64,000 nucleotides of DNA from Ktedonobacteria bacterium (GCA_027459785.1 DAIDGU010000019.1:20531-84530); one strand, 5' to 3'; counted from the stretch's first letter, positions 49,933 through 59,284 are shown. Numbers and translations are program-made. The notes: generated by a model not told the origin, from the sequence alone.

Positions 49933-49976
49933 CCCCCTCTCCATCCGCAGATGGGGAGGGGGCCGGGGGGTGGGGC
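49933..49976. repeat. CCCCTCTCCATCCGCAGATG GC-rich hairpin repeat, copy 2
   Basis: Same hairpin and tail as 1884-1925, with one extra C and G in the runs. The last base of the copy falls in the stop codon of the MFS gene ending at 49976. Confidence 0.8.
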
Positions 49977-51268
49977 TACGCGGCATCGAGCTTGGCGATG
50001 GGGCGCGCGTTGCGCACCAGCGGATTGATGATCGTCAGCACCGCCGCGCCGACGAACACCACGCCGAACGCCAGGATCGTGCTGGTGGTGCCGAACTGTT
50101 GCAGCAAAATGCCCGCCAGCGCGCCGCCCAGCGGCTGAAAGCCAAAGGCCAGCAGGCGGAACGAGCTATTCACGCGCCCTTGCAGCCGGTCGGGGATCAG
50201 CGCGATGCGATAGCTGAACTGCACTACATTATAGATCGGCCCCATCAGGAAGATCACCGCGCCCAGTGCGCCCAGGATGTAGATATTGGGCGCGAGGATT
50301 TGCAGCGGCCAGGCAATGCCCTGAACGATCAGGGTGCTAATGATCACCGCGCCGAAGCTGAAGCGCCGCTGGATGGTTGCGCCGACGATAGAGCCAAGGA
50401 TGCCACCGATCGACGAGATCGCGCCGATCAGACCGATCTGGAACGGTGACGCGCCCATGTGCAGCGCCAGCAGGATGATGCAGAGGAACGCGCCGCCGAA
50501 GACGAAGTTCAGGCTGCCCGTGAGGAAGGCCATGTAGCGAATCAGCGGCTGGTGCCATAGCCACGCTAATCCCTCGCGGATCTCTGCGCCCAGCCGGCGG
50601 CGTTCGCCGCCGCGCTCGCCCTGAAACGGCGTTTTGATGAACATGAGCGAGACGACGGAGACGACATACGAGACGGCGTCGCCGATGAACGGCAAGAACT
50701 GGTTGATGCCATAGATCGCGCCGCCCAAGGGCTGGCTGATCAATGTAGCGATACCACCGGTGGCCTGGTTCTGGCCTGTGGCGGCGGGCAGTTGCGCCTT
50801 GGGGACCACGCGCGGCAAACACGCGACCTCCGCGATGTCGAACAGCACGAAGAGCGTGCCTTCCACCAACGCGACGATATACAATTGCGTGATCGTCAGG
50901 TAGCCCAGGAAGTAGGCCACGGGGATGCTACCCAACGCCAGCGCGCGGCCTGAGTCGCATAGGATCATCACCAGCTTGCGATTCCAGCGGTCGATCAGCG
51001 CGCCCGCCGGCAGGCTGAGGAACAGATAGGGCAGCGAGCGCAGCGCGAAGGCGAAACCAGCCTTCGAGGCGTCACCCGTCAGCGCCAGGATCAGTAGCGG
51101 AAAGGCGATGCCCGACACGCCTGTGCCGGTGGCGGAGATCGTCTGCCCGCTCCACAGCAACATGTAGTCGCGGTTGCGCCACAGCGAGCGCGGTTTGGGC
51201 GCGGGCGGATCTGCCACGGGCGATGCAGCTTGCGGCTGGCTCTCTGGTACGGTATCAAGAGTATCCAT
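49976..51268 (-). CDS. MFS transporter, MFS_3/EntS-like exporter
   Basis: The 430-residue product has 12 membrane segments and starts PRSLWRNRDYMLLWSGQTISATGTGVSGIAFPLLILALTGDASKAGFAFALRSLPYLFLSLPAGALIDRWNRKLVMILCD, the pattern of the enterobactin-exporter-like MFS_3 group. It ends VGAAVLTIINPLVRNARPI. Substrate unknown; such proteins export siderophores or drugs. ATG 51268 has GTGGAG 9 bases upstream. It follows its probable regulator by 21 bases. Confidence 0.88.
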   Translation of the reverse strand: MDTLDTVPESQPQAASPVADPPAPKPRSLWRNRDYMLLWSGQTISATGTGVSGIAFPLLILALTGDASKAGFAFALRSLPYLFLSLPAGALIDRWNRKLVMILCDSGRALALGSIPVAYFLGYLTITQLYIVALVEGTLFVLFDIAEVACLPRVVPKAQLPAATGQNQATGGIATLISQPLGGAIYGINQFLPFIGDAVSYVVSVVSLMFIKTPFQGERGGERRRLGAEIREGLAWLWHQPLIRYMAFLTGSLNFVFGGAFLCIILLALHMGASPFQIGLIGAISSIGGILGSIVGATIQRRFSFGAVIISTLIVQGIAWPLQILAPNIYILGALGAVIFLMGPIYNVVQFSYRIALIPDRLQGRVNSSFRLLAFGFQPLGGALAGILLQQFGTTSTILAFGVVFVGAAVLTIINPLVRNARPIAKLDAA

Positions 51269-51289
51269 GCTATAGGACTCCACTTCTTT

Positions 51290-51928
51290 CTAGCCGGCCT
51301 CGTCGTCGGGGTCGGGATCGACTTGCAGATACGTGGGGGCGCGGAAGAGCGCGGCACCCAGGCTATAGACCTGACCATCGGGCGCGGGCGGTTCCGCGAT
51401 GAAATCGTCAAAGAGTTGGCGCAGCCGTTCGGTGAACTCCTGGGCGCGTGCTGGGGTCAGCCGCGCGTGGGGCAAGCCGGCATGCAGCACCAGATCTTCA
51501 TTGGCATCGGCCAGGGTATCGGCCATCTCGTCGCGCATTTGCCGCAGCAGATCCAGCGTCACCGTCAGGTGTTCGTCGCCCGACATGGGGCGCTCGAAGA
51601 GGAACAGGCGCGCGGTGCGCGTGTAATATTTGGCGACGATGCCGCGCACCAGCCGCCGCGCCACCACCTGCGCCAGCCCCGCCGCTTCCAGCGCCTGCAA
51701 GTGATGGCCCGCCGTCCCAGGCGCGATGCCCAGCCGATCCGCGATCTGCTTGGCCGTCGCCGGTTGCTGCTGGATGATGGCGAGAATCTTCACCCGCGTC
51801 GGATCGCCCATCGCTTTATATTGCTGGGTCGTATTGATCAGCAAGGTCGGCGGCAGCGGCGGCAGCGTCACCGGCACATCTTCTGGCAACAAGGGAACTT
51901 CAGCGGTGACGTGTTCGGGATCAGGCAT
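51290..51928 (-). CDS. ArsR-type HTH regulator
   Basis: The 212-residue product has an ArsR/HTH_20 winged helix, INTTQQYKAMGDPTRVKILAIIQQQPATAKQIADRLGIAPGTAGHHLQALEAAGLAQVVARRLVRGIVAKYYTRTARLFLF. A long C-terminal helical part (LDLLRQMRDEMADTLADANEDLV) follows. No obvious metal-binding Cys pair, so the effector is probably not a heavy metal. ATG 51928 has AAAGGAG 6 bases upstream. It likely controls the MFS exporter that follows. Confidence 0.87.
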   Translation of the reverse strand: MPDPEHVTAEVPLLPEDVPVTLPPLPPTLLINTTQQYKAMGDPTRVKILAIIQQQPATAKQIADRLGIAPGTAGHHLQALEAAGLAQVVARRLVRGIVAKYYTRTARLFLFERPMSGDEHLTVTLDLLRQMRDEMADTLADANEDLVLHAGLPHARLTPARAQEFTERLRQLFDDFIAEPPAPDGQVYSLGAALFRAPTYLQVDPDPDDEAG

Positions 51929-52045
51929 AGCGACTCCTTTGTATGATCGAATCAGAACGTGCGGTAAATGCCGTATGTGCGAACAGTGTAGCATATGCGG
52001 GAAGGGGAAGTCAATAGGGAGCAGAGATGGTTTTAAGCATACTTA

Positions 52046-52639
52046 TTAGCGTATCGGATTAGATGGACCAACAATAGCGAAATATTCAGCCTGGCTGATG
52101 GTCAAAACCTGAGTAGGATGATCAAACCTAATAAAAATAGCTTCACTATTTTCTGAAACTTGCTCTGTTGGCTGAGGAGCAAAATAGCCGACGTGCTCAA
52201 CCATAACCGGCCCGTACCAATAGATATCAGGCATCTCATTGTGTCCGATTGATATCTCTGCCCAGCTCGTAGTTTGATGTGGCTGCCACACGAGTTGGCG
52301 CAAAGGAACCAATTGCAGTAAAGAATCGTCATAATCAGGACGCGAAAACTGTAACTTGATTATTTGTCCAGGATTATTAGTACGCTCGACATGGATAACG
52401 CCTATCTTCCATTCATGAAGTGAACCTAAATATTGGATTGTCGCTCCTAACTGCAAAGATGATTTTGCTACTGCTGTAACTGAAATTTGCCATGTACCGC
52501 TATCCGTACCCGAAAATCTCGCAGCGAAAAAGAAACGAAACTCTTCAGGAGTGATGTTGATATGCTTGACACAGACTGACAACGTTGCACTTGCCAAAAA
52601 TGCCTGCTGCTTCTGCCAAACGCGCGGTGGTGGAGGCAT
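52046..52639 (-). CDS. Hypothetical protein, low GC
   Basis: The 197-residue product has no recognised domain. It looks like a beta-rich cytoplasmic protein (FRFFFAARFSGTDSGTWQISVTAVAKSS, LHEWKIGVIHVERTNNPGQIIKLQFSRPDYDDSLLQLVPLRQLVW). GC is visibly lower than in the flanking genes, suggesting recent acquisition. It lies alone between the ArsR/MFS pair and glpD. Confidence 0.55.
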   Translation of the reverse strand: MPPPPRVWQKQQAFLASATLSVCVKHINITPEEFRFFFAARFSGTDSGTWQISVTAVAKSSLQLGATIQYLGSLHEWKIGVIHVERTNNPGQIIKLQFSRPDYDDSLLQLVPLRQLVWQPHQTTSWAEISIGHNEMPDIYWYGPVMVEHVGYFAPQPTEQVSENSEAIFIRFDHPTQVLTISQAEYFAIVGPSNPIR

Positions 52640-52680
52640 GTGCTTCTAACCTTTCTTACATAATGATTCTGTAAAAAATT

Positions 52681-54378
52681 TTATGACCTATCCACCGCGA
52701 TCCCTGCGGCGTGCATCGTTGAATAGGCCACATAATCCGCGATCTGCTGGTCGCGCGTGGCGGCGTCCCAGCCCAGAATCGCAGCCAGGCGATCTGCGAC
52801 GTAGGGCGCAGCCCCCACGCCGTGGTCCGCCGCTTCGATGCCCAGGCGCAGGCGGCGTTCCAGCACGTCGGCGACGGTGAGCGCCAGTTCGGTGCGCGCG
52901 GCATGGTCCACCTCGGCGCGGATCGCGGGGAGATCGGGGGCAAGCGGCGCGGCGAGTGCGGGATCAGCCGCCACGAGGTCCAGCACTTCTTGGGCCAGCG
53001 TGCCATAGCTCGTCGCCAGGTGAGCGGTCGTGGCCGCACTCAACCCCAGCGCGGCGGTGCGTGTCGCCAGATCTTCCGCCGCTGCCGGCCAGCCGACCGC
53101 CCCGGCTAGCGGCCAATCTTCTGTCGCGCAGGGCGTGCGGTTGTTGTCGCGCGCGGCGATGCGGTCCACCACCTCTTGCGCCATCATGCGATAGGTGGTC
53201 AGCTTGCCGCCGGAGATGCTGATGAGGCCGGTCGCGCCCGCGACGATCTCGTGTGACCGCGAGAGGCGCGCGGTGGAACGGCCCTGGCGCAGCTTCAGCA
53301 GCGGTCGATAGCCGGCATAGGTGCCGATGATCTGTTCCCGCGCGATGGGCTGCACGATAGAGCGGTTCAGGTGATCGAGCAAATAATCGACATCGGCAAC
53401 GTCCGCGCGGGGATGATCGAGGTCGCCGGAGCCGGTGTCTGTGGTGCCGACGATGACGCGCGAGCGCCAGGGGACGAGGAAGATGATGCGCCCATCCTCA
53501 GTTTCGGGCAACACGACGGCGTCGTCGCCCAGCGCCAGATCGCTGCGGCGCAGCACCAGATGGACACCCTTGCTCGGTTCGATGTCCAGGTGCGGCGGCA
53601 TGCCGGTCATGGCCTCCACCTGCTCGGCGAAAATGCCGGTGGCATTGACGATATGCCGCGCGGAGATGGTGAGCGCCCGCCCGCCGTCCTGCGGCCCCGT
53701 CAAGCGCACCTGCGCTGCGGCGAGTTGCCCATCCGCGCCAGCCGCGAAGCCCGTCACCTGGGCATAGTTCATCAGCCGCGCGCCCACCGTCGCGGCGGAC
53801 CGCAGGATCGCCAGCACCAGGCGGGTGTCGTCCGTCTGCCCATCAGCGTATAGAAAGCCTTGCGTCAGGCCGTCGGGACGCAGGGCGGGGGCGCGGGCCA
53901 GCACCTCATCGCGCGTCAGGCGGTGGTGGCGCTCCACGTTGTGGCTGCCGGCCAGCAGATCGTACATGCCCAGGCCGATGTCGAGGAGCATCCCCAACCC
54001 CACGCCGCCCGGCGGCGCGAAGGGCAGGCCGACCGGCTGGCGCGACGATGTATACAGCGGCAGCACGAATTCCAGCGGATGCACCAGATGCGGCGCGTTG
54101 CGCAGCAGCCGCCCGCGTTCCACCAGCGCCTCGTGTACCAGCGGCACGTCGCCCTGCGGCAGATAGCGGATGCCGCCATGCACAAGTTTCGTTGACCAAC
54201 TGCTGGTGCCACTGGCGAAATCGTTCTTCTCCACCAACCCCACGCGATAGCCGCGCGTCGCAGCATCCAGCGCGATGCCCGCGCCGGTGATGCCCCCGCC
54301 GATCACCAGCACATCCACGCCATCGCGCGCCAGCGCGTCGCTATCCGCCGCCCGGCGGTCCGCCGTCATCGGTTGCAT
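52681..54378 (-). CDS. glpD: Aerobic glycerol-3-phosphate dehydrogenase
   Basis: The 565-residue product begins with the FAD-binding motif DVLVIGGGITGAGIALDAATRGYRVGLVEKNDFASGTSSWSTKLVHGGIRYL, a GlpD signature. IEPSKGVHLVLRRSDL and IIFLVPWRSRVIVGTTDTGSGDLDHPRADVADVDYLL follow, with the DAO_C domain at the end. It oxidises glycerol 3-phosphate to dihydroxyacetone phosphate and passes electrons to quinone at the membrane. No glpK or glpF nearby. ATG 54378 follows GGGGGACGACGG. Three CG-repeat palindromes lie 35-90 bases upstream. Confidence 0.92.
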   Translation of the reverse strand: MQPMTADRRAADSDALARDGVDVLVIGGGITGAGIALDAATRGYRVGLVEKNDFASGTSSWSTKLVHGGIRYLPQGDVPLVHEALVERGRLLRNAPHLVHPLEFVLPLYTSSRQPVGLPFAPPGGVGLGMLLDIGLGMYDLLAGSHNVERHHRLTRDEVLARAPALRPDGLTQGFLYADGQTDDTRLVLAILRSAATVGARLMNYAQVTGFAAGADGQLAAAQVRLTGPQDGGRALTISARHIVNATGIFAEQVEAMTGMPPHLDIEPSKGVHLVLRRSDLALGDDAVVLPETEDGRIIFLVPWRSRVIVGTTDTGSGDLDHPRADVADVDYLLDHLNRSIVQPIAREQIIGTYAGYRPLLKLRQGRSTARLSRSHEIVAGATGLISISGGKLTTYRMMAQEVVDRIAARDNNRTPCATEDWPLAGAVGWPAAAEDLATRTAALGLSAATTAHLATSYGTLAQEVLDLVAADPALAAPLAPDLPAIRAEVDHAARTELALTVADVLERRLRLGIEAADHGVGAAPYVADRLAAILGWDAATRDQQIADYVAYSTMHAAGIAVDRS

Positions 54379-54410
54379 CCGTCGTCCCCCCTGTCCGCGT
54401 TCGTTAAAAT

Positions 54411-54468
54411 TTACGCGCGCGCGCGTATTTTACGCGCGCGCGCGTAAATTTTACGCGCGCGCGCGTAT
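54411..54468. repeat. Three ACGCGCGCGCGCGT palindromes in TTTTAC...GTAAAA context
   Basis: ACGCGCGCGCGCGT occurs at 54413-54426, 54432-54445 and 54453-54466, spaced 19 and 21 bp, with short A/T linkers. Each is self-complementary and alternating C-G, able to adopt Z-DNA or cruciform structure. It sits between the 3' end of an AlbA_2 gene and the start of glpD, both on the minus strand. Confidence 0.9.
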
Positions 54469-54472
54469 TTTC

Positions 54473-56158
54473 TCATGCTGAAGTACCTTTCATATAAACA
54501 GTCGCTCTTCCCTCACCTTCTCGTCGAATTTTTGCCTGCTTAGTTAGCTTCCTCAGCAAACGAAATGCCTGATCCTCATTGATTTTACAGAGGTCGGCGG
54601 CCTCATTACGAGTGATCTTGCCGGTTACGTCGATATATTGCAAGATCATCTGTTCTTGTTGAATATCGTCAAAGCCGGCTTGACGGATATACCCTTCAGG
54701 TTGCCCCAAAATGCGGTACATTTGAGGACTCAGGACATACATACGCCCCTTTTTAATGCCCCGCGCTTCGATCAAGCCCGTCTCCACCAACTTTTCCAAC
54801 ACAGTGCGCGCGGCACCTTGGTCACGCTGGATAGCCAGGGCGAGCATAGAGGTGTCGATGCGGCGTTCGCGGCGCAGCAGGTTGAGGGCGAGCAGCGTAT
54901 CGACGGGGAGGGTGCTGGTGTTCATGCGTTTCTCTTCTTCTAGGATGATGCGTAGCAGACCCAGATCAGCCTCACCGCCGGCCAGCGTCACCCGCACGGC
55001 TTCGCGCGAACTCAGCGAGTAATCCGGTGCGGGACGGCCATAACGCAACATCCCCTGGTAAATGAGATCGACGCCGCGCCCCGTGCGCTCTGTCAACCCG
55101 ACGCGCTTGAAAATGTCGGCTAGATACGGGTTGCGTGGGTGCGGTTCAACGACCAGCAAATTAGCGAGCGAGACGCCTTCCACGAAACCACCTGGATCAC
55201 TGATCGTGATGCCCTCATCCTTCCACTGAATGTAGATGGCGTTGAGGCGTGTGTAATCACGATGTACCAGTGCGTTGACGAAGGCTTCCCGAAAAGCGCG
55301 CAGATCATAGTCCGGCACAGGCACGCGAAACAGGCCGAATTGCAATTCGTCTTCCGACACACGCGCGGTAAATTGGCTGATGACGCGCTCGAATATCCAT
55401 AACAATGGCATACGATAGAATTCGTTGACCTTGACATCGGTGCCTTGCAACACCTGAAACCCGATCTCGTGCGTCGGCACGTGCTGGCGCAACGCTGCTT
55501 CGCGGCCCAGGATGAGCAGACCCGCGACGGTCGGTACGAGCCGGTCTTGCTCGCGTCGAATCAACCCCAGCGCGCCATCAAGTTCGTCATCACTCAACCC
55601 AACCAGATAGCGATCGCCGCCATATTTGTCGATGAGTTGGCGCAAGCGTTCGCGTTCCAGCGGATTGAGATCGGTTATCTCGGCACTCATCACCGGCATG
55701 GCGGAATAATCCAGCAAGCCCAGATCGGATTGACGACTCATAAACTCGGTCGGATAAAAAGGAATGCATTCCGGTTTGCCGTTGGCCTGGATGCGTCGGC
55801 GTTGCAGCAACCCTTTGGAAGTGGCGACAAGTCGTTCGGACTTTGGTACCTCGATCCGCGCGACAGCTCGCCCTTCTTCTTGTAACAGCTCACAGCGCAC
55901 GCTCAATGGCGGATTCGTGCCATTCGCAATCATGGCAATCAGCGATGTTGTATTTTGGTGCGCCTGATGTAAGCCGGTGATGGTGCCATCGTCCTCCACA
56001 CCAATATACAGCATGCCACCCTCGGTATTAGCAAGACACACAGCGGCAGCCAGCAATTCATCATCCGCCAGGCGTTTCGCATCGCTCTTGAATTCCACCC
56101 TGAGCGACTCGTGCAAGGGAACTGTGCGCATGCCGCCCTCCACGTCAGCAAATTTCAT
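54473..56158 (-). CDS. AlbA_2 (Schlafen-like) ATP-binding protein
   Basis: The 561-residue product has AlbA_2 at its N-terminus (ESLRVEFKSDAKRLADDELLAAAVCLANTEGGMLYIGVEDDGTITGLH). A HATPase_c_4-type region follows (FREAFVNALVHRDYTRLNAIYIQWKDEGITISDPGGF, NPYLADIFKRVGLTERTGRGVDLIYQGM). The C-terminus has winged-helix-like parts (ITRNEAADLCKINEDQAFRLLRKLTKQAKIRREGEGRATVY). It shares order and motifs with the 47874-49757 protein but lacks the SGDL repeats. A regulatory or defence role is possible. ATG 56158 is used. Confidence 0.82.
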   Translation of the reverse strand: MKFADVEGGMRTVPLHESLRVEFKSDAKRLADDELLAAAVCLANTEGGMLYIGVEDDGTITGLHQAHQNTTSLIAMIANGTNPPLSVRCELLQEEGRAVARIEVPKSERLVATSKGLLQRRRIQANGKPECIPFYPTEFMSRQSDLGLLDYSAMPVMSAEITDLNPLERERLRQLIDKYGGDRYLVGLSDDELDGALGLIRREQDRLVPTVAGLLILGREAALRQHVPTHEIGFQVLQGTDVKVNEFYRMPLLWIFERVISQFTARVSEDELQFGLFRVPVPDYDLRAFREAFVNALVHRDYTRLNAIYIQWKDEGITISDPGGFVEGVSLANLLVVEPHPRNPYLADIFKRVGLTERTGRGVDLIYQGMLRYGRPAPDYSLSSREAVRVTLAGGEADLGLLRIILEEEKRMNTSTLPVDTLLALNLLRRERRIDTSMLALAIQRDQGAARTVLEKLVETGLIEARGIKKGRMYVLSPQMYRILGQPEGYIRQAGFDDIQQEQMILQYIDVTGKITRNEAADLCKINEDQAFRLLRKLTKQAKIRREGEGRATVYMKGTSA

Positions 56159-56310
56159 AATACTACTGTATCATCTTTTAGAATAAGTTGTGTGTTTGGT
56201 GCTGCGGGATTATGAGACAAACCGAGCGATCACCGATCTCAGCCGTCCACTTTCTCATACTGCATATATCGCGCGTTATCTTGCAAACGATTGGCCAGCG
56301 TAACGAAAAT

Positions 56311-57330
56311 ATGCACATAATACATTTAGATACAGGCAGTGTTCGCTACAATTTAGAAGGGACAGCAGCATTGGAGATACATCCCCGCTTCGATCAGGCG
56401 ATGAAGCGTCTGCTCACCATCGCGCATGGCGCGTTCCTGGCGCTGATCCTGCCGAATGCCGTGTGGCGTGGCGCGTTGGCCGCCGAGTTGCCTGGCGGTG
56501 TCCGTCTGGCGGATCTGTTGTGGGAGGTGGTCGATGAAGGCACGCGCATCGTCCTCCACCTCGAATTGCAGACGTATGTCGATGAGCAAATCGGCTTCCG
56601 TATCGCCGAGTACATCGTGCGAATCTATGATCGCTACCATTTGCCGGTGCGGTCGTTCGTCATCTATCTACGCCCTGCCAACAATATTCCCGCGCCGCCC
56701 TTCGTCATCGGTTACGGACAACACCAGAGTTTGATTTGCCCATATGGTATTATTCGCTTATGGGAAATCGATCCCCAGTTGATCCTGAATATGCCACAAC
56801 CCCATGTGTGGCCACTGGCTGGCTTGATGGCCGGTACGTCAAGCGAACTCGTCTACGCTGTCGCTGAGCGTATCGCGGCTGAGCCATTGGCAAGACAGGA
56901 TAAGAGTGAGTTGATCGGCATTCTGGGTTTGCTCGCGGGGCTGCGCATTCCCAAAGATGCCATCGCGCAAGCACTTGGGAGGAGCCATATGATCGAAGAT
57001 ATCTGGAAAGAGTCAAGCTTCGCCGAAGCGATCTACGATGTCGCACGCGAACGCGGTCTGGCCGATGGCCGCGCCGAAGGGCTGGAGCAAGGTCTTGAGC
57101 AAGGGCGGGAACAAGGTCTCAGTGCAGGCCAACTCCAGGCGATGCGCTTGCTGGCGCACGACGCGGTCGCGCAGCGCTTCCCGGATGTCGCGCCGGATAT
57201 TTTTGCAGGGATCGCGGCGCTAGCAGACCAGGAGGTGTTGCGCCGCCTGATCTTGCATACCGCTGAGATTTCCGATAGCGCGGCACTGGCGGCCATTATT
57301 GCTGCCGCTGCACCGCCAGCGCAGGAGTGA
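56311..57330 (+). CDS. Rpn/DUF4351-like PD-(D/E)XK nuclease-family protein
   Basis: The 339-residue product resembles the recombination-promoting-nuclease/transposase_31-like group. An early FDQAMKRLL segment leads to LLWEVVDEGTRIVLHLELQTYVDEQIGFRIAEYIVRIYDRYHLPVRSFVIYL, where the E-x-Q and flanking acidic residues fit a PD-(D/E)XK core. The C-terminus contains EGLEQGLEQGREQG, the tandem EGxxxG helix typical of these proteins. The start is uncertain: ATG 56311 is used, while TTG 56371 has a better ribosome site. Likely DNA nuclease activity, role unknown. Confidence 0.7.
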   Translation: MHIIHLDTGSVRYNLEGTAALEIHPRFDQAMKRLLTIAHGAFLALILPNAVWRGALAAELPGGVRLADLLWEVVDEGTRIVLHLELQTYVDEQIGFRIAEYIVRIYDRYHLPVRSFVIYLRPANNIPAPPFVIGYGQHQSLICPYGIIRLWEIDPQLILNMPQPHVWPLAGLMAGTSSELVYAVAERIAAEPLARQDKSELIGILGLLAGLRIPKDAIAQALGRSHMIEDIWKESSFAEAIYDVARERGLADGRAEGLEQGLEQGREQGLSAGQLQAMRLLAHDAVAQRFPDVAPDIFAGIAALADQEVLRRLILHTAEISDSAALAAIIAAAAPPAQE

Positions 57331-57348
57331 TCGCCGAAAGGATGTGCG

Positions 57349-58227
57349 ATGGCTGCCACAACCGAGCGCGACATCGAACTGGAACACCACATGGTGGCGA
57401 CCAACGGTATCCGGTTGCACGTGGTGCAGGCAGGGCCGGCGGAGGGGCCGCTGGTGATCTTACTGCACGGCTTCCCGGAGTTTTGGTATGGGTGGCACGC
57501 GCAGATCGCTGGCCTGGCGCGGCGCGGCTTCCGCGTGTGGGTGCCGGATCAGCGCGGCTATAACCTGAGCGATAAGCCCAGGGGCATCGGTGCGTATCAG
57601 ATAGATCGGTTGGCGGCTGATATCGTCGGGCTGATCGATGCCGCCGGACGTGAGCGCGCCTATGTCGCCGGCCACGACTGGGGCGCGGGGGTCGCGTGGT
57701 GGCTAGGATTGCAGCATCCCGACCGCCTGTTGAAGCTGGGCATCCTCAATGTGCCACATCCCACCGTGCTGCTGCGCCACCTGTTGAGCAGCCCGGCCCA
57801 GGTGCGCAAAAGCTGGTACATGCTTTTCTTCCAGATCCCCGGCTTGCCCGAACGCCTCATCAGCGCCAACGATGGAGCGTTCGGCGTGCGCTCGCTCGTT
57901 GGCAGCAGCCATCTTGGCACCTTCACGCCGGCGGATCTGGTCCAGTATCGCGCAGCGTGGGCGCAGCCTGGCGCGCTGACAGCGATGATCAACTGGTATC
58001 GCGCCGCCTTCCAGCGTCGCCCCAAACTGCCCGCCGACCCGCGTGTCCACGTTCCCACGCTCGTCATCTGGGGTGCGCAGGATCGCTTCCTGGATGCCGC
58101 AATGGCGCAGCCCAGCGCCGACCTCTGCGACGATGGCCGCCTGGTTATGCTGCCCGACGCCTCACACTGGGTGCAGCACGAGGCAGCGGAGCATGTGACC
58201 GATCTGCTGGCCGACCACTTCCAGTGA
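57349..58227 (+). CDS. Alpha/beta hydrolase, epoxide hydrolase-like
   Basis: The 292-residue product has HGFPEFWYGWHAQIAGLARRGFRVWVPDQRGYNLSDKP and the nucleophile motif VAGHDWGAGVAWW with Asp110, as in epoxide hydrolases and haloalkane dehalogenases. A late Asp lies in LVIWGAQDRFLD and the His in LPDASHWVQHEAAEHV. The oxyanion-hole motif HGFPE favours an epoxide hydrolase. Cytoplasmic. It starts 18 bases after the Rpn-like gene, so co-transcription is possible. Confidence 0.88.
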   Translation: MAATTERDIELEHHMVATNGIRLHVVQAGPAEGPLVILLHGFPEFWYGWHAQIAGLARRGFRVWVPDQRGYNLSDKPRGIGAYQIDRLAADIVGLIDAAGRERAYVAGHDWGAGVAWWLGLQHPDRLLKLGILNVPHPTVLLRHLLSSPAQVRKSWYMLFFQIPGLPERLISANDGAFGVRSLVGSSHLGTFTPADLVQYRAAWAQPGALTAMINWYRAAFQRRPKLPADPRVHVPTLVIWGAQDRFLDAAMAQPSADLCDDGRLVMLPDASHWVQHEAAEHVTDLLADHFQ

Positions 58228-58337
58228 TCACCACCTTTGAAGTGTATGAGCGCGATGAATTGCGCCCTTGTCGTTCTGTCGCGCCCATGCGGTTGTGGGT
58301 GTGCCACGCCCACCAATCCTCGAAAGGATGCTATCTC

Positions 58338-58724
58338 ATGCCGCGTGAAACAAAGCCGAAACGACCCACCGCCCGCCAGCAATTGGGCGCGCGGGGCGAG
58401 CGCCTGGCGGCAGAGGCGCTGGTACGGGCCGGCTATCACGCCATCCAGCCGGATGTGCGCATGCCCAGCGGGCAGATCGACCTCGTGGCGGAAGAGGGCG
58501 GCGATCTCGTCTTCATCGAGGTCAAGACCCGTCGTTCCACGGCCTATGGCGTCCCCGCCGAGGCGGTGAATGCGCCCAAGCAGCGCCACCTGGTCGCCGC
58601 CGCGCAAGAATATCTGGCCCAGCACGGCCAGCTCGACCACCCCTGGCGCATCGACGTGGTGAGCATCCTCCTCACGCATGGCCCGCCGGCAATCGAGATC
58701 ATCCGCCACGCTGTCGAAGGCTAA
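58338..58724 (+). CDS. yraN: UPF0102 family protein YraN
   Basis: The 128-residue product matches UPF0102: RQQLGARGERLAAEALVRAGYHAIQPDVRMPSGQIDLVAEEGGDLVFIEVKTRRSTAYGVPAEAVNAPKQRHLVAAAQEYL. It has the endonuclease-like G-E...D...E-x-K core (GQIDLVAEE and FIEVKTR). Despite the nuclease-like fold its role is not established. ATG 58338 follows AAAGG; the frame is open far upstream but that part is a shadow of the hydrolase gene. Confidence 0.92.
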   Translation: MPRETKPKRPTARQQLGARGERLAAEALVRAGYHAIQPDVRMPSGQIDLVAEEGGDLVFIEVKTRRSTAYGVPAEAVNAPKQRHLVAAAQEYLAQHGQLDHPWRIDVVSILLTHGPPAIEIIRHAVEG

Positions 58725-58786
58725 CCTGTTCACAATTGAATGATCCGGCGCGTTTGCGCTAGTAGGGATGAGAAAGGGATACCGCT

Positions 58787-59284
58787 TTGCAACTATCACG
58801 CCAACAGATCATAACCGTTCTGGCCGCTGTTCTCGTCATTGCCATCGGTGCTGGCGGTTATCTGATCGGCAGGAACACCGCGCCGGCAACCGCAGCGGCG
58901 CATACACCGCCGAACGTCGCTTTGCCCCCGCACGCGACGCTGACCCGCACCGAGACCTATTTCATCGACAACGTGCAAAACTGGTATTATAGCGTCGCCA
59001 CTAGCTCCGAAGACACGCTGATCGCCTTCTATCAGGCGCGGTTGCCGCAAGACGGCTGGCGGTGTGTCACCGCGATGAAGACCACCCACATGACCTATTA
59101 TGGTCAAACACTGGCGGGAACGGGCGTGTATCTGACCGCGCTACGTGGGACCACCAAGGCGCAAATCTACCTGGGCGATCACGAGTACGGCGCGTTTCTG
59201 CTCAGCGACGATCTGCCCGACGGTGCCACCGCGCTGAAGCTCTCCTTCGAGCCAACCAAGGCTACCACGTGCAGTGGAGCGTGA
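58787..59284 (+). CDS. Exported/anchored hypothetical protein
   Basis: The 165-residue product has an N-terminal membrane segment (IITVLAAVLVIAIGAGGYLIG) and an outer domain of about 120 residues (FIDNVQNWYYSVATSSEDTLIAFYQARLPQDGWRCVTAMKTT, YLTALRGTTKAQIYLGDHEYGAFLLSDDLPDGATALKLSFEP). The DTLIAFYQARLPQDGW motif is common in small exported proteins of this phylum. The start is TTG 58787 with AAAGGGA 7 bases upstream; no ATG fits. Function unknown. Confidence 0.68.
   Translation: MQLSRQQIITVLAAVLVIAIGAGGYLIGRNTAPATAAAHTPPNVALPPHATLTRTETYFIDNVQNWYYSVATSSEDTLIAFYQARLPQDGWRCVTAMKTTHMTYYGQTLAGTGVYLTALRGTTKAQIYLGDHEYGAFLLSDDLPDGATALKLSFEPTKATTCSGA

Noticed and set aside
54411..54468. CRISPR or tRNA-like repeat
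   Set aside because: Units are 14-bp CG palindromes with 5-7 bp A/T linkers, far too short for repeat-spacer structure.
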